The notes under the pieces were generated by a model. That model made no database searches. It worked only from the letters and a program-made list of their open reading frames with translations, and was not told where the DNA came from. Shown piece after piece: positions 22,796 through 36,544 of a stretch of DNA of 64,000 bases; positions within the stretch are counted from its first letter, which is position 1, and the number at the start of each line of letters is the position of its first letter. The stretch spans positions 24,144 to 88,143 of the forward strand of contig JASANE010020490.1 of the NCBI GenBank assembly GCA_030248225.1, read 5' to 3'. The position numbers and the translations under genes are program-made. Origin of the DNA: Trileptium ribeirensis (Eukaryota > Nematoda > Enoplea > Enoplida > Thoracostomopsidae).

Positions 22796-22863
22796 TGTTG
22801 TTTGTATTGAATAATTATTTCGCCTTCGAGTATTTTTCGTCTGAATATCACAGTTTCTCTGAG
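22796..22863 (+). CDS. Tex261: TEX261/Svp26-family protein, next internal exon
   Basis: The 68-bp exon follows a ttttgaatttcag acceptor and ends at gag|gtatgt. Joined to the G left over from the preceding exon it reads VLFVLNNYFAFEYFSSEY then HSFSE, 23 codons without a stop. The family has the equivalent V.NHYLAF..F....Y.PFSE in exactly this place, so the two exons are consecutive parts of one gene separated by a 946-bp intron (21850-22795). The donor is phase 0. The family continues with a conserved YF..CLW..PF segment. I could not find that exon in the rest of the window, so the gene may continue across a large intron. Confidence 0.85.
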
Positions 22864-25800
22864 GTATGTATATATTTTTAATTTGGCTATGATTTTAAAC
22901 TAATTTTATTCTCTAAATTAGTATTTCTTATCGATCGCATTGTTAACCTCAGGTGTTATTTTGTAAATCCACTGTATATTTTGAAAAGCACTAAACATAG
23001 TACTGTCTATATGTGCCGTTTTTCTAATTGGCCCATCCAATTGGTATGGCGATTTCTATTAAACTTGGAAACATTCGCTACGTTAAGCGTGATCGGTCAG
23101 AACACATTATCTAAAGTTTTTATCCACCTGTAAACATGGATATTAATTTGTGCATTATACGTACAGTCCTTGCCAGAAATGACTGCCGTATTTAAAGCAA
23201 GCGAGCCGCGTACGAGTGGCTGACGTGAAATTTCGAAAATATTAAAATAAATTAGCAATGAAATTATATTTCAGATTCACGTGCTTTTGAGCGATCCACA
23301 GTCGTTTTGTCAAGTTTTTTTTAATATTTTTGGAATTTTGCTATGGAGGGACTCCTGGGACATTAACCTCGAGCACAAAGGTTGTGACTATTCACACAAC
23401 AATTATTGTTTCCAGTTTACACAATAAATAGTAACTTTACACAAATATAGACATTACGACTGACTAGCTCGTGGTACAGGTTTGTTGAAAATATAGGGTT
23501 GTGACCGTTTCACGTACTTTGATCGTCCTAAAGTCTTAATGAGACATTTTGAATCATTGAAGTCTTCGTAGATTTATTCATTTAGCAAAAAACTGATTAC
23601 TTTTCACCTCAGCTTCGATACCTTTTCTGCAAATTAGCTTTAACTCAGGCTGACTTTTTATTTTACTGAAGGTACAGTATAGTGCTAAATAAAATTAAAA
23701 TATTGACTACATGTTAATGTAGGCAAGACTGTCATTAGTTGAATCCGGACAGTACCATACGATATAGTATGACTTCTTCAAATGGACGACCGTCGCAGGA
23801 GCCGACTTTCTCACCAAGAAACAATTTGCCACCCCACCCAAAGCCTCATCATTAACATTTTTGTTTTTCTCGCAACAATCATTTTGCTTAAATTTTGTTA
23901 CAAATATATGCTTTCCGAATTTTTCCAAGCCCCACTGGCAATAACAACACCATATTGTAGATATTAAGTAGTTTGAAAGTTACCGCATGATTGAATACTT
24001 TTATTTACTGAAAATAAGAATTAGCAAGCAATTCTTATTGCATGGGTTATTGCTTCCCCCACATTGCGTACATATGCTCCAGCATTTTAGTATACCTTGA
24101 CGAGATTTGGCACTATATGTGGCGTTGATACTGAACTTTACATTAAAGACAAGGTTCAGGACCAACAACATACGTATGGAGCAGGGAGTAACCGGAATTC
24201 TAGTTCTTGGTAATTTTTGCCGGAATCGAAGTTCCGGTTTCATGTCCTTTGGGTATCTGTGTAACTTATTTTGTAATAAAAGTTATACATTTCCAGATAA
24301 AATAAGCCTAACAAGTCAAACCATAGCTGAACCGCTATTCTTGATTCTACTGTATAACATAAAAAAGAATATTTCTATATTCTGTGTTATTGCTCGCTGA
24401 GATACCTTCGGTTGGCTGTTTTAATTTACTACACACCTTTATCGACCTCTACTAAACAGTTCATAAGACACAAATAAATAATGCTAATCGATCAAACATT
24501 AGCATATTTATAATTTTAGAAGCACTCCTTAGAACAGGATATTTAACTATGTCGTTATTTGAGCTACAGCCTAACGATTTCTGCCTTGTAACTTGCGACA
24601 ACTATACTGCAAAATGTGTCTAGCAGTACATCTTATACTTGTGAGACCACAACATAAAGCTATAGATTTCCAATATTTCACATTGCATATCCCACATTGC
24701 TAGCAACAGTAGTTCACTCAGTGCAGGGAACTGGGGCTGAGGCGTGTGCGGCTAGTCTATATTTGTTGCCTATTTCGATGTTCGAGATTGAGCTTCTTAA
24801 GAAAAAAGTGTACCCGAGTATCTCGCAAAGCGAGCGTTGTTTCATCATCAAGTAGGCATTTTGTAATGTAACAGATTTTGTGTTTGATGTATATACTACT
24901 CTAAAACCTTTGTAATCCTGAACACCTTAAAACCGCAGTACACTAATAGAATCAGTGGCTGTAATTTTCAGCAGATTAGTGACTCCTTCTCGCAAGCGTA
25001 GAAAGGTGGGGCCTACTTGCTAGGTGGAAGCATAGGTGATGTCGAGGAGCTGTCAGTTCTTGTGACAAATGCCAAATTTCTTGTTAGTGTTTTTTCCGTT
25101 AGTCCAGGATACGCGGGACAGTGTTACATGTCTTGGTTGCGAATTTTTTTCGCCAACTGGCGGAGCCTAACCTTATGAACTGAGAAGTTTTGAAAACCGC
25201 TCGCTTTTGGTTTCGTGGTGCAAGTTGTTCAGACATGGTTACGTCAATGAGAATTTTTTCTGTTATAATACAGGACTTGTTAATGGTAACCTAAAAACAT
25301 AACAACTTAGGCTTTAATACTCGAAATTTATAAAATGACAAGATGATAATTTCAAGAAAACAATTTTTACTTTCTAGGAACCTAGTGCTTTCCGAGCTGG
25401 CTGTTTTCGACATAAATACAATTGCATTAATGGTATCCAGCAGGCGAACTCCTACGGGAAAATTTACAGCCACATCTAACAACCAACGTACAGCTAATCA
25501 TTGAAAATTGACAAAATTTCAACAACAAAATCATCGTTTTTGGTAAAATAACCATATGCCCATTATTCACCTTTATTAATACTTCTTTTAATTTTACGTT
25601 ATTGATAAGACCAGGTTCCGGTTCTGACAAAAAATCGAAATTATGGTCCCGGATAATTTCGGTTTCGGTTACTCACTGATATTGCCCGCTCAGCTGATTT
25701 CTCATTGCCATAGAATGTTCTATTGACCATTCTAAAACTTCGTTGCGGGCATCGCAAAGCAACTTAATAGTTTCAATACAGAGAATGATAAATTTAAAGC

Positions 25801-27943
25801 TTAGTGTTGCTTATGAATATGTCAGAAGTGCACATTTGCTGTCAGTATTAATGCAAATAGTTTCGTTGTTGCAGCATTATTTGATGAGGGACTGGGCTAA
25901 CGCAAGAACATATTATAGCTTACAATTCAGACTTAAATAATGATGTTAGGCTGCCTAAATTATTCTAAACTAGATGGCTGAATGAGAGCCGTACTTCGGT
26001 ACCTCGCCAGTCATGTATATCTATACGGGAAACCCATCCGTGTAACAATGTTGATAGAATAGACAGATGCCGTGCTATGCTGGAGCCAGTCTGCCGTATG
26101 GTGGTAGTTGTTCTGGGGCATAGGTCACCATGCTATTTGAACATAATGTAACTGGGTTTACTGAGCGTAGGTATGGTTTGAGCCATTATGACTTATTTTC
26201 GTATGATCGATACGTTCTTCATCAATAGTCCACAACTATATGTATTTTTTATCTGGGGTTGCTTAAGATGGCTTTTTCAGGAATTGTTGTTTCAGTAAGT
26301 TGGCGGTATTCCAAGTAAGGTGCGTTAGTTAGCGCCGTTCATATAACTTCTGTAATTATATTACATATTATTATACGCTAGATATAGCCTCAGCAACTTT
26401 AAACGTAAAATATAAACCTAACCAGTAAGCCTAAGATTTTCTGTTTGGTTTTTAGGTATACCCGAGGCAGTACCCTTGTACGTCGCACAATTTCATTTAA
26501 CTGTAGTTTATTAGCTGTAAGCCTGCTCAACGGATTATGGCATATCGGAATGAAGAATTTTATGAGCTGCCATAGAAATAGCAGAAACAATATGTGATAT
26601 AATATATGATGTAGAAGAAAAGTACGACAAAATTAAGCTGAGCCGGTTGAAATACTAACGTAGACTCTTTTGAAATCTTATTTCATATTTTTAAACATCG
26701 GTGAAAGATATCTTTTGTACTATAATATCTGACTACCAGCAACGTCTCTACATAAACATGTTATGAAATAAGAACCACCGTTTGGATAAAAAGTAGATCA
26801 TACCAGTTTTAGCCACATTCAGTATAAACGCAATACTGTGTAATTTTTTTATAAATTTAGATGATATCGTTCTATTTGCTGTGTATTTGGCTCGTTCCAC
26901 TGCTATTTTTCGTATCACTTTCAGCGAATGATTTTGCGCTACCGACACATACAGACGCCTTACACCATGGTAAGCGATCGTTTCGAATACATACCTACCT
27001 ACCGTTGAACAGATCCTGTGCATTTGTTTACAAACTTTGAACAAACTATTCGATAGATCGCTGGACCGGATTTACTGTGTTCGGTTTTTGGTTTTTTCAA
27101 AATTTGTTCAGTAGGTCAAAACAACGATTGTTCTTAAAACTATTTTCACTAAGCAACATATGGTAGTTTTATGATGTCACTGGATCAGGGTTTGCAGGGT
27201 TGACGACTTAGTTCCCATAAGTACATGGCTTAAACGATATGCTTGTTACCATCAGTCGAACGAGAATTCTAGTTTCGCAAGGTGTATGGGGTTATAAAGA
27301 ATCTAAGAATTTAGCGCTGGCTTCTCTAAATCAAAGATGAAGCTGCACATGATAAAACACGAATTAGCGTTTGTTCATGGTTTTGCATGGATGCATAGAC
27401 CGGCATGATTGGTACTATGTGACATGTCAATTAAACAGCAATGTCGAGGTGTTTATTTGAAATACGCTTTGATAAGTATATATTTATCACTGATTGATGC
27501 TCATAGAGGATTATTCCTCCTGACGCGTTGGACCGCTCTCTCCATCCCCCCACGGCGGCACCGCAGGCGCCCAAATTTTTGGCGGCGGCACATCACCTTC
27601 CCTGAGGACCCGGCTACTGAGCCGGGGGCCTCAGATATTGAACATCTATGATATTGATATATATTGTTTTAGCCGAATCGGACGTTGTATTGCACTACTT
27701 TGCAGCTCGAAAGCCAACCAAATCTAGCCTTCTGATGTTTTTCAACCGTGTAAAAGAAAATCTCGCAGCTCCGATAGGAAGCGGCCGACATTCAGGCAAA
27801 TTTTCGTGAAAAATTGCGTAGTACCTGCTTGGACTATAAACAATCAATAATCTGTGATTGTGATGCTGTGAACTTACTTCGTGGGTCAGTGGAACAGCTG
27901 ACATTACTGAGGTACACAATGCAATTCAGTACGCTGTAGTACA
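22864..27943. other. Long stretch without a recognised exon; probably TEX261 intron or flank
   Basis: Scanned for the next TEX261 exon and for other domains without success. Open frames on both strands are short and unrecognised. A GC-rich hairpin (ctgaggacccggct facing agccgggggcctcag) lies at 27602-27634, next to a GC-rich patch at 27520-27600. Otherwise AT-rich. Confidence 0.4.
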
Positions 27944-28335
27944 CTGGGCTCTCCAAATTGGGGGCGGGGTACCCCTGGCATTTTTAGGTGCCCCGTGAAA
28001 AACGGTGTGCCCTCGGCTCGTGCCCCCTAATAAAATTTGGAGCTTCTCCCGGGTCAACGCCTCATGGTAAATTTTTTGCCGCTAACCGTACCCCTAAGTG
28101 ATATGAAATTTGATCAAACTTTGTACTAAAATTCCGTTTTCAAAATAAAAGTTTCGTAAATTATGTCAACATTTCTATCAGAATCACTTTTTCGGTCCAC
28201 CAAAAGCGGTTTGGAAGCGTTTCCGACATGATTTTTAACCAGTTTCTTTTGATAAAATGGGCGCCTCCTTTTTCCGAACCCGGGTCAGCCCCAGTTCTTC
28301 CCCCGGGCAAAATTTTCAGCGAATGGAGAGCCCTG
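27944..28335 (+). mobile_element. hAT-like MITE, copy B (392 bp, 5-bp target duplication)
   Basis: It starts ctgggctctccaaattggg and ends gaatggagagccctg, with gtaca on both sides (27939-27943 and 28336-28340). Same orientation and same internal landmarks as copy A at 12810-13139, with an extra insertion in the left third (gtgccctcggctcgtgcccc region). Non-coding. Confidence 0.75.
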
Positions 28336-28340
28336 GTACA

Positions 28341-31241
28341 GATACAGTACTCGCCACAACTGGTTGTCTCTTTACAAAAGAGCGAGAGTCGGGCGGACAA
28401 CCAGTAAATTTCTGAGTTAAATTGTATTTTTTACGAGCGAGCAGCGGCCAGTTGTGGCGACTGCCTTGCTACTTTTGCGGGACAAATTAATTATTGCTAT
28501 TGAATGTGTTGGATGCTTATTTATAACCGGTCGGATCATGTCTATGTATGGATAACATCAGTGATTGCTGTATGGATCGTAGCCGGCATACATCAGACTA
28601 GTTACGAATGTCTACGATTCTGGTCCGAGAAATACCTTTTGCTGGTTTGATAATTTTAGATAGCGGTGTATAGGTGGATCAATTGAGCGCAGCTACACTT
28701 ACAACTGTCTTAATGTTGAAAATAATAATTATTTCAAACAAAAAATCACAAAATATGATTAAAAATGAGTTAGTATGTATTGCGATTTTTTAGTAGTTAT
28801 TAATGCTAGATTTTTTTGAATGGCGTGTCATACATTTGTTAATTTTTCCTAATAATTTGGTTTGATTTTTTTGAAATGCTGTCTCCATTTCTGGTGAGGA
28901 TAATAATCTAAATTTTAGCCTGAATAATTTAGAAAAGTTATATAATGGAGAAAGCAAAATTTACATTGCTGCTGGCCATTGTTTTTATTGAAGAAGTTCA
29001 GGCATTGCAAATACTAAAATATGGTTATGCAACCTAAGGACACGACTATGGTGAAAATTTGAGCCACACTAGTTACACCAGTGCGGCGTTACAAACTGAA
29101 AGAGCGTATTCATATTTCATGCGCTCCGATTAAATTTGTACGCTTATTGTTTATTGAGTGTTCACATTGCATCTTGTCCGATAGAGGAGCATACACGATG
29201 TTATGGAATCCGCATCGGGTTATGTGGTGTGAAAAAATACGTAGTACATTATGGGATATACAGTAGGTGCAGAATATTTAGTCGTACTGTATCTGGTACC
29301 ATGTGTGACAACAAATCTGATCTAACCAGGCGCCATGTGAATACGGCCTAACAGGCACACCTACAATGATTCGTCTCAAAATGTAGGTTTTATATTCGTT
29401 ATTAGCTTGTGGAATGCGCTTCTATAACCGTAGCGTCGTTGTGGATACATCACATAAGATGTCCGATTGCTTAAACTTTCTAGATAAATTGATTCCATGT
29501 CATGGACGATAACAGAGGCATGGACATACTCAGAAAATTATGTTGTTCACCCCTACTCACCAATCAGGTCAATGTTGATTTACAATAGCAAACCTTAAAC
29601 CTGTACATACGTACTTGCGAATATATAAACATCTTTACTAGAAGTCGGAAATCAATTCATTTCAGCAAAATGCTACAGTAAATTTCGTTAATTTCTATGT
29701 AGTATTTAAAATTACCGGACTATTATCCACGTAATCAGTAGGTACAATAATCTACATTTATATTTTTTGAAATTTGGATGAGATTTTACCCAAGTTACGT
29801 AACGAACACCGCGGCCATAAATTAATTCGTAGTTAAAAAAGGATTGCCGTCGTCAATTTGGAAGGGCGGGTGGGTAGTTTGAGTTGAGCACTAGAGGTTT
29901 TGAAATAGTGTTTTTTTCCAAATTAATGGTTGATATATTGCTGACTTTGGGTAAACTAAGTGGTCAGTATTTTTGCTTTGTATCGGTTTAGACCGTGTTA
30001 TTTCAAACAAGTGTGTTATCTGTGATTTATGAGAAATGAGGCTACAAGCTGTGTATATAGTATTGGGGTTTTTGCCACATGCTTGCTGTTACCATAGTTC
30101 TAGGACTAATCATCATCTTGAAAAACAGCTTATCATACTTATCGCTATATAAAACGTTATAAAGAAACTTTGTTAGAATGTATATGTTCAGTTTAGGGTA
30201 AACTATGTTCTATCACCGAGCGTCTGCAAGTGACACCAGTTTGACAAATCGAACAAAAAATTCATTCGCAAAGTTGGTTCGTTTTTACGACGTTATTTTT
30301 TCACCCAAAGCATGGCTCAAAGAATGGGCCAAGTTACTGGGTCAGCCTCTCTGTTGTCTATATTATAGGATTTTGAAGAATTTTACATCGATTTTTTACG
30401 TAGATGTTTTGTCACCGATTTACCGTTTAATAGGTATAGAAATTCTAGCAGAAGTTTAACGTACCAACGAATTCGGAGATTGATGTATCTCAGTAATATA
30501 CGTACTCAGTGCATAAATTTATATTTGTTCGTAAGCTGTGCGGTTCTATAGCAACCACTATAGCGAGCTACCGCCAAGTCTATAGTTATCAATATTTCAG
30601 CTTTATATGATTTGAGTCTGTAGTAAATGGTGGAGCATATATATACATGTATATATATAAAACCTGTATTTATTGTTAGACGTTGTTGGAATTATTTTAA
30701 ACGAATAAATGCTACGTATAGACATCGCATCTGTTTGAGCGTGTACATTCGTTTTTCACACGTTAAAATTACCGCGCTTTCAAAGTTAATCTAAAGTTGA
30801 GGAGCATACGCTATGTTAGTGTTGCCGTCGTATTCAGATATACAAAGCATTATTATTCATATGTATATAATGTGAAATCTCTGACACGTGTGCATATCTT
30901 GAGCCGATGCCTAAATCGGGACTGCAGTCATACTTTAAATCGCCGCGTCCCGCTGTTCTTGAATCTTGAGAATAAAAGGGTTCTCAGCGTCTCGCATGAT
31001 ATCTATTATAGAAGCAGCACAAACTCATTCTAATAGCGCCATACAAATAGATTTGCTTGTGAGTGCATTTTTCCTTCTATTTGCTTAGTCTGCAAATGGT
31101 AAGGAGTGTAGCATATATAATATACTTCACGTCTGACGGTCAGGCACGGGATTTTGTGTTAAATATTTCTGGAATTCTTGGGCATATATATTCACGAAAC
31201 ATTTGACTGACGTTGAATCTTAACCTGACGCTTGAGTCATG
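28341..31241. other. No supported gene
   Basis: AT-rich with short frames (for example 30205-30459, 84 codons, unrecognised). gaggagcatac-like strings occur near 29186 and 30800 and may be a trace of a dispersed repeat. Nothing else stands out. Confidence 0.4.
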
Positions 31242-31480
31242 TCAAATGGTTTCCTCCGGTTTCATGCTGTTCGTCAGTCCTGAGCCTGGATCGACATCCC
31301 AAACTCTTATGGCACCACGCTCCGCGATCATAAGAAATTTGTTTGTTCTAATTTCAAAATTACTGTCATGTAATGGTCTTTGGGTGGTACGCGAATTCCT
31401 GGTTGGCGTGCTAAAAGTGATAATGAATATTGACTTTCTAAATATCTGCGTCGCTACGGTGGGCTGGAACCACAGTCTGT
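31242..31480 (-). pseudogene. Possible WD-repeat protein exon or its relic
   Basis: On the minus strand a frame without internal stops reads NKFLMIAERGAIRVWDV at about 31350-31300, then GSGLTNSMKPEETI and a TGA at 31242-31244. The pattern L-[MV]-[VI]-A-E-[KR]-x-G-x-I-R-[FV]-[YW]-D is a WD40 blade and resembles the Nup37-type blade from memory. A possible acceptor (tttgaaattag) lies directly before NKFLM. The opposite strand is also open for 89 codons, which lowers the weight of the open frame. It may be a real exon with an end I misjudge, a pseudogene, or chance. Confidence 0.3.
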
Positions 31481-31839
31481 GACATATTCGTTAAACTAGG
31501 CATACCAGGCAATGAAAAATACTACAGTTACCGGTTTTGCGTTAGGTGCTACTTCTAATAAAAGCAATCCATACTGCTCCGAAAATATAATGCATAATAG
31601 ACGTGGATTTTGGTAAGTTTATTCAAACTTAGGATCATTTTGTTATAACCGTTTCAATTACTTTTCTCTCGAAAGTGGGCTGCTGGGCCTTTACGACGAC
31701 CCTACACAACAGGTATACAAGGACAAATGCCAGCAAGCAACACAATTTGTCACACTGTTTCTATACAGGTCGAGAATCTGACACTGAGTAGAGCAACAAA
31801 GCTGACTACCGATTCAAATATTAGAAATGAATGTACACG

Positions 31840-32230
31840 TTAAGCAAGGAGCATGTATGCTCCTAATGGGTACACGGGATTAGCACCGACCCCTTGTTTA
31901 TTACAGGTTGTCCGACTCTCGCTCTCCCGTGGCCTCGAAAAGCGCGGAACCTTCACAAGTGCCGCATTCCCCGGGCCACCTGTTGACCCCATTGTTTGGC
32001 CGAGAGCCGAGGCTCCGACGTACCCTCTCGACAGAAATTGGACCTTGAACATCATACAATTAATAGGGGAGAGGTATTTATCCCCGTGCGTCGTCGGACA
32101 CCACCCCCTTATGCACGAAGCGAGGATCCACATCTTGATTGGTCGCCCGACCATCTGGGATCTGTCGCAGGCGCTTATTGTAGCATCGACCTCCCTGAAA
32201 GTTTGTTGAATTGTTGATTACCCTGAAAGG
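31840..32230 (-). other. GC-richer patch, possible LTR
   Basis: Open in three frames with no recognised product. On the minus strand gggataaatacc (near 32075) is followed about 170 bp later by a taataaaca polyadenylation-like string (near 31900), as in the U3-R-U5 order of an LTR. No second copy or primer-binding site was identified, so this is a suggestion only. Confidence 0.25.
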
Positions 32231-32559
32231 TAGTTTTGAAGGTATATCAGACAGAGCATTCTCTGTTTGAGCCTGACAGCAAAACTTTTGTTCCTTCTAC
32301 TGACCATCATCAATCTGGATTCTAATGTAATCTTCCGCCCAGATTAGGGCGAGTAACGGCCATTGCAACTAGCACTTTCTCAATCTTATATAGTGCATCC
32401 TTGGCGTCATAAAAACTGTAAAAATCAGAAATCATTCCTTAAAATTTATTCTTAGCAAACATACACGCTGCATCCACGTCAGAGTGGCACTCGGATGGGG
32501 GATTTGCATTTATAGCGAATATGTTCGAAAATTTATATCAGGAAATGCAGGTATTTATA

Positions 32560-32725
32560 TAACAAGACCGTTCCGGCCCGTTACGTGCTTTAGCGGCCCC
32601 CGGGAGACCCGGCCCGGGGTGCCGCCCGGCGAACGCTCCCTCGGTGGGTGCCGTGTCCCCGACCCCAGTTTGGGTCCCGTCCGATGGCACATGCCCCCTG
32701 GGACGTTTGAAAGCCGGCATCTTAA
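32560..32725. other. Strongly GC-rich segment
   Basis: About 160 bp of sequence dominated by C and G (for example gcggcccccgggagacccgg) sits in otherwise AT-rich DNA. Frames run open on both strands because stops are rare at this composition. No domain was recognised and I could not match it to rRNA. Confidence 0.5.
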
Positions 32726-35385
32726 GCCAGAGATCAAGAAGACGCGGTCTTGTTCGACGTATCGCGATGTCCTCGAAACGAAGGTTCATAGTTCATGTGT
32801 GATACGGCTAAATTAGCTGGGCGGTGTGTCGAGATAAAGATAACGCAGCAGATGGTGCTGTAGCTGAGAAGATGCATGAGCGGGATGTAATGAATTATTG
32901 GATCGATGACGCTCTTCACGGATTGCATGGATGATTAGTGGTCATCCCGTTCGACTATGTCCTGAATTATTTTCCGGCTATTACGCTCGACGTTGCGCGA
33001 CTGATTTGAACGGCGAAGAAACAACAAGCAAATCCAAGAAAAAGGAACAGATTTTAATCTTGACCCGGGCTAGATGAGTGGCGGAAGTTACGTGTCTCGG
33101 GACGTATTGCTGACAGTCGAAACAATAGTTGATGGTTTAAATGATCGTCAATTTTTAATGATTGATGCTTTGAGATTAATTGCAGACACATCCGGCACTA
33201 ATGGGATGATTGAACACACCCACGCAAGGAAAATTAAGGCCTTAGAGTTCATGTTTTTGTAGAAAATTGGGTCCAAATCACATATGTTTGACCTCCGACT
33301 ATTCAGAGGGTTCAAATTTGATATCAAATTCGATTGAAGCCGACTATTTTTAAGGACGACGACAGTTTACGGTAGCTGTCAGTTTCAAGTACCATGAGAT
33401 TTTTTCCATTGGGTATCACGGCTACATTCGACAAAAAGGGGCGGGAAGAAATCGTCAGCGATTGCGTAGTGGCAAAACCTCTATGTAAATACATGAGTGA
33501 AATTCTTGAGCTTGCGAGCGACACTCTGAATCGAGGAATCAGTTTGACTTCGGCATCACGGAGTTCGGTCGACTCTACTGACCGACTCTGTGCCTAATCA
33601 CTGTTTTTTAGTTTTTGCTGATAGTTTCACTCGGATTTCGGCTCGACCCGCTTTGGGTTCGAATTTCGTTTGACTTACTGACGTCATAGGAGCTTAGGGT
33701 GGGGTGATAGGGCAGAGGTCAACCTCGCCGTGGTTTTGATGGGAAGAGTAAGCCCGAGTTTATAATCAATATATTTCATAGCCGATTGTAGCGGGTTGAC
33801 CGCTTCTCGGTGAGTTTATTTGTCTGTTTGTTTTGGCATAAACCCCTTCCTTGCTACACGCCGTGTCGTCTGGAACATATAGGATAGGTCGAGTTCCGAT
33901 TCGGGTGAATACGCATAGGATACATTAACCGAAGTCTCTCTGGTTCCCCGCGGTCCTTGGTAGAACACAAAAGAACATTCTTGGATAAAATGGATCCAAG
34001 TTTTACAACACCAAGTGAGCTGAGTTAGGTATGGAAAACTTTTCCCTGAGCTGACCGCGGTTACGAAATTTTAGCTCATTTGGAGTTAATCGAAAAAGGG
34101 ATTTGATCGTTGTATTGTTCAGTTTGTCTGAGCCTTCAGAGCTTATAGCTTAATGGATTGCTCGGCGCTCATGTCGCTGGTGAGGTTGAACACTTAGGTT
34201 GGAGAACTAATGACATATGGGCATCACAGCGTCCTCGGGACTAAATAAAAGTTATTGTTGCTCTTATAGGTAGTAAGTCAACATGATATCGGAAGGAAGA
34301 GGAACGACAAAATTTTAGGCCTGACTCTACTCGAACTCAGGGTTAAGGTTTGCCATGAGGCGTCTTCCATTTTCGCTTGTTCAGTTTATTTACGTTTTCA
34401 TTTAGCTGTTCGTGCTTGTTTTTGCGTTGACTTTGTATGGTATATTTAGGGGCATGTATCCTTTAGGTATACACGTAATTCCCGACCTGGATGTCTGGCA
34501 GCAGTGTTATTATTGAACGACTTAGGGAATCCTAGGGAATTTAACTAATGACATCACACGGGATTGAAGTGCGGCTAGGAGGCATCGCTTAGGCTTGTTT
34601 AGTAAGAGAGGTGGTGCTGACCGATCGAAGGATTTTACATTCCCCCGTCCTCCCATCAAGCGAGGTACCTGCAGTACCTGAATATGATGTTGTACAAATG
34701 TGTCGTTAGGACGACAACCAACACATCCCATACACACTGGAGAACCAGGTTTTAGTAGAGCGCGCCTAGACATTGTGAGCCTCAGCTACTCATAACGTTG
34801 GGAGGAATCTACCCTTCCCAAAGTACTTACTAGAACACCTTGCGGCAAAGCTAAATGGCCATTACGTTTCATACATGATCGGTCAACCATTTAAATTACT
34901 GCGGCCAAAGGTTAACAGATAGCCAGCTCTTTCCGGGAGCTGATCGAAAAGTTGCCTGAGGTTAGTAGAGGTCGAAATGGGGTATCTAGATAACTAGGCG
35001 GTGACAACTAGGTATTCATTCCTAATAACTGTTCTGATGGTTATCGCCTACATTGATATGAACCATGATTTAATGCTCTTAGGATGCAATGTTGTGTACC
35101 ATATCTGATTAAGTAAACATAACCATGCACCGATTTGTACCTACTTTGCAGTAACGTAACCCCTGCATAATGTCTTAACTTTTATGCTTCTATTAACCGA
35201 TGCCTTAGGGATGAGGTGAACCCTGTCATTAGTCTCGAAACTGTACCTCTGTTCAACTGACCCGTACCAGAACCTAGAGAACAGAAGGTTTTTCTCCGAT
35301 AGTTTCCCTGAATAACGGTAGCGCCGCGCGTTACCCAGAGCGAACTTCGAGGCACACCAGTTATTGTTCCCGACCCCATAGTCGA
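32726..35385. other. No recognised gene; probably old LTR-element sequence
   Basis: Base composition is more even than in the flanks. Short frames (33074-33262, 33394-33597 on +, 34522-34773 on -) are unrecognised. It lies downstream, in minus-strand sense, of the possible primer-binding site at 35390, so it could be the internal part of a dead LTR element. Confidence 0.3.
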
Positions 35386-35410
35386 ATTAAACGTCGCCAA
35401 AATTGGGAAT
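35385..35410 (-). promoter_or_regulatory. Possible LTR end and primer-binding site, minus strand
   Basis: On the minus strand the sequence reads gattcccaattttggcgacg and continues tttaattcg. A TGGCGAC motif right after a CCA-like LTR end resembles the primer-binding sites of several insect Ty3/gypsy-like elements. The second LTR was not found. Weak. Confidence 0.25.
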
Positions 35411-36544
35411 CACGGAAGCAATATTTCTGTTGCCCTTGGACTAGCGTCATGGTCGCTCATTATCCTCTATCAGCCGTAGGATTTCGAATAGTTACGATTA
35501 TCCTAATTGCCTTGACCGTTTCTTGTGCTGTTTCTGATACCTGTGCTTGCATGTACCATAGCTTTTATTGAAGTAAAAGGGTTGGAAAATCAATTACGGT
35601 GTCCCGCGTTCTTCGATTTTATGCGCAATATGTTTGTCCGTACGGATAGGCTAATGCTGCGCACCCAATATGACAGTATCCCAAGCCTTGACGCGTAGGG
35701 TTTGCTACGAACATTATTATTATTATGGAGTGTTGGAATCTGTGCGAGAGGAGTGCACGAGGTCGACAATAGAGGTCACTTGCCTAAATAATACAGGCAA
35801 ATCATTTTAAAGTTTACTAGGCAACCCACACCGTTCACAAGGAATAATCACGGTTAACAAAGTATTGATTAAAGCGTCCGACATTAAACTTCCAGGGATT
35901 GTCGGAACCCTGTGGGGACCACATAGTCATAACCAAATAGGGTGAGGGGCCCAACCGTTTGCAACAGGGCGTAATCTTCTATTAAAACCGAAAACAAGCT
36001 TAAATCTAATTTTAGGATAACAAAGAACTAAACAACTTCCGGGTGAGATTAGCATATGGAACCTCGGTCTGACATTATGACCAGTGAGCAGGTTTCGATG
36101 TCAACCTCACTTGGGGACTTCAGCAGTCATACAAAATACTAGACACGTGCGCAACCAATCGGGCGGGGTACGAATACACGTTGTGAAGCGCGCCTGCGAC
36201 CTGCAAAGCTCCATAGCTTCTTGGGTCTGACCGGGAAAAGTGCCAAAATCGCCAAAATCATGGTCCACTCTTGAGGTTATGATAGCCGGGATCGTATGGG
36301 CATGGTGTTAGGAAGTTGCGCTATGCAGCTGCGTACCGTTACATTTAAGCATTTGAGTTTTGCTTATCAAATGAAATAGAGAGACCGTTTTAATATGACT
36401 TTGTTTATATCTGTTGCGTATAAGTGAACAACAAAATGATTATTTATCTTGTGATACATCATTCCCATTCTGTATAATGGCCTGCAATCCTTCAGTACAC
36501 ACAGCAACGACATATCCTCCCTTTTAGCTGATGCATGGTACTAT

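Noticed and set aside
22933..22963. Possible third TEX261 exon (tattag then YFLSIALLTS)
   Set aside because: Only two residues match the expected YF..CLW..PF segment, and there is no Trp or Pro where required.
27602..27634. Helitron 3' end, because of a GC-rich hairpin
   Set aside because: No CTRR terminus follows at the expected distance and no matching TC start was found.
31853..32209. 118-codon + frame and 104-codon - frame in the GC-richer patch
   Set aside because: Open on both strands because of composition; no domain recognised and more likely LTR-type sequence.
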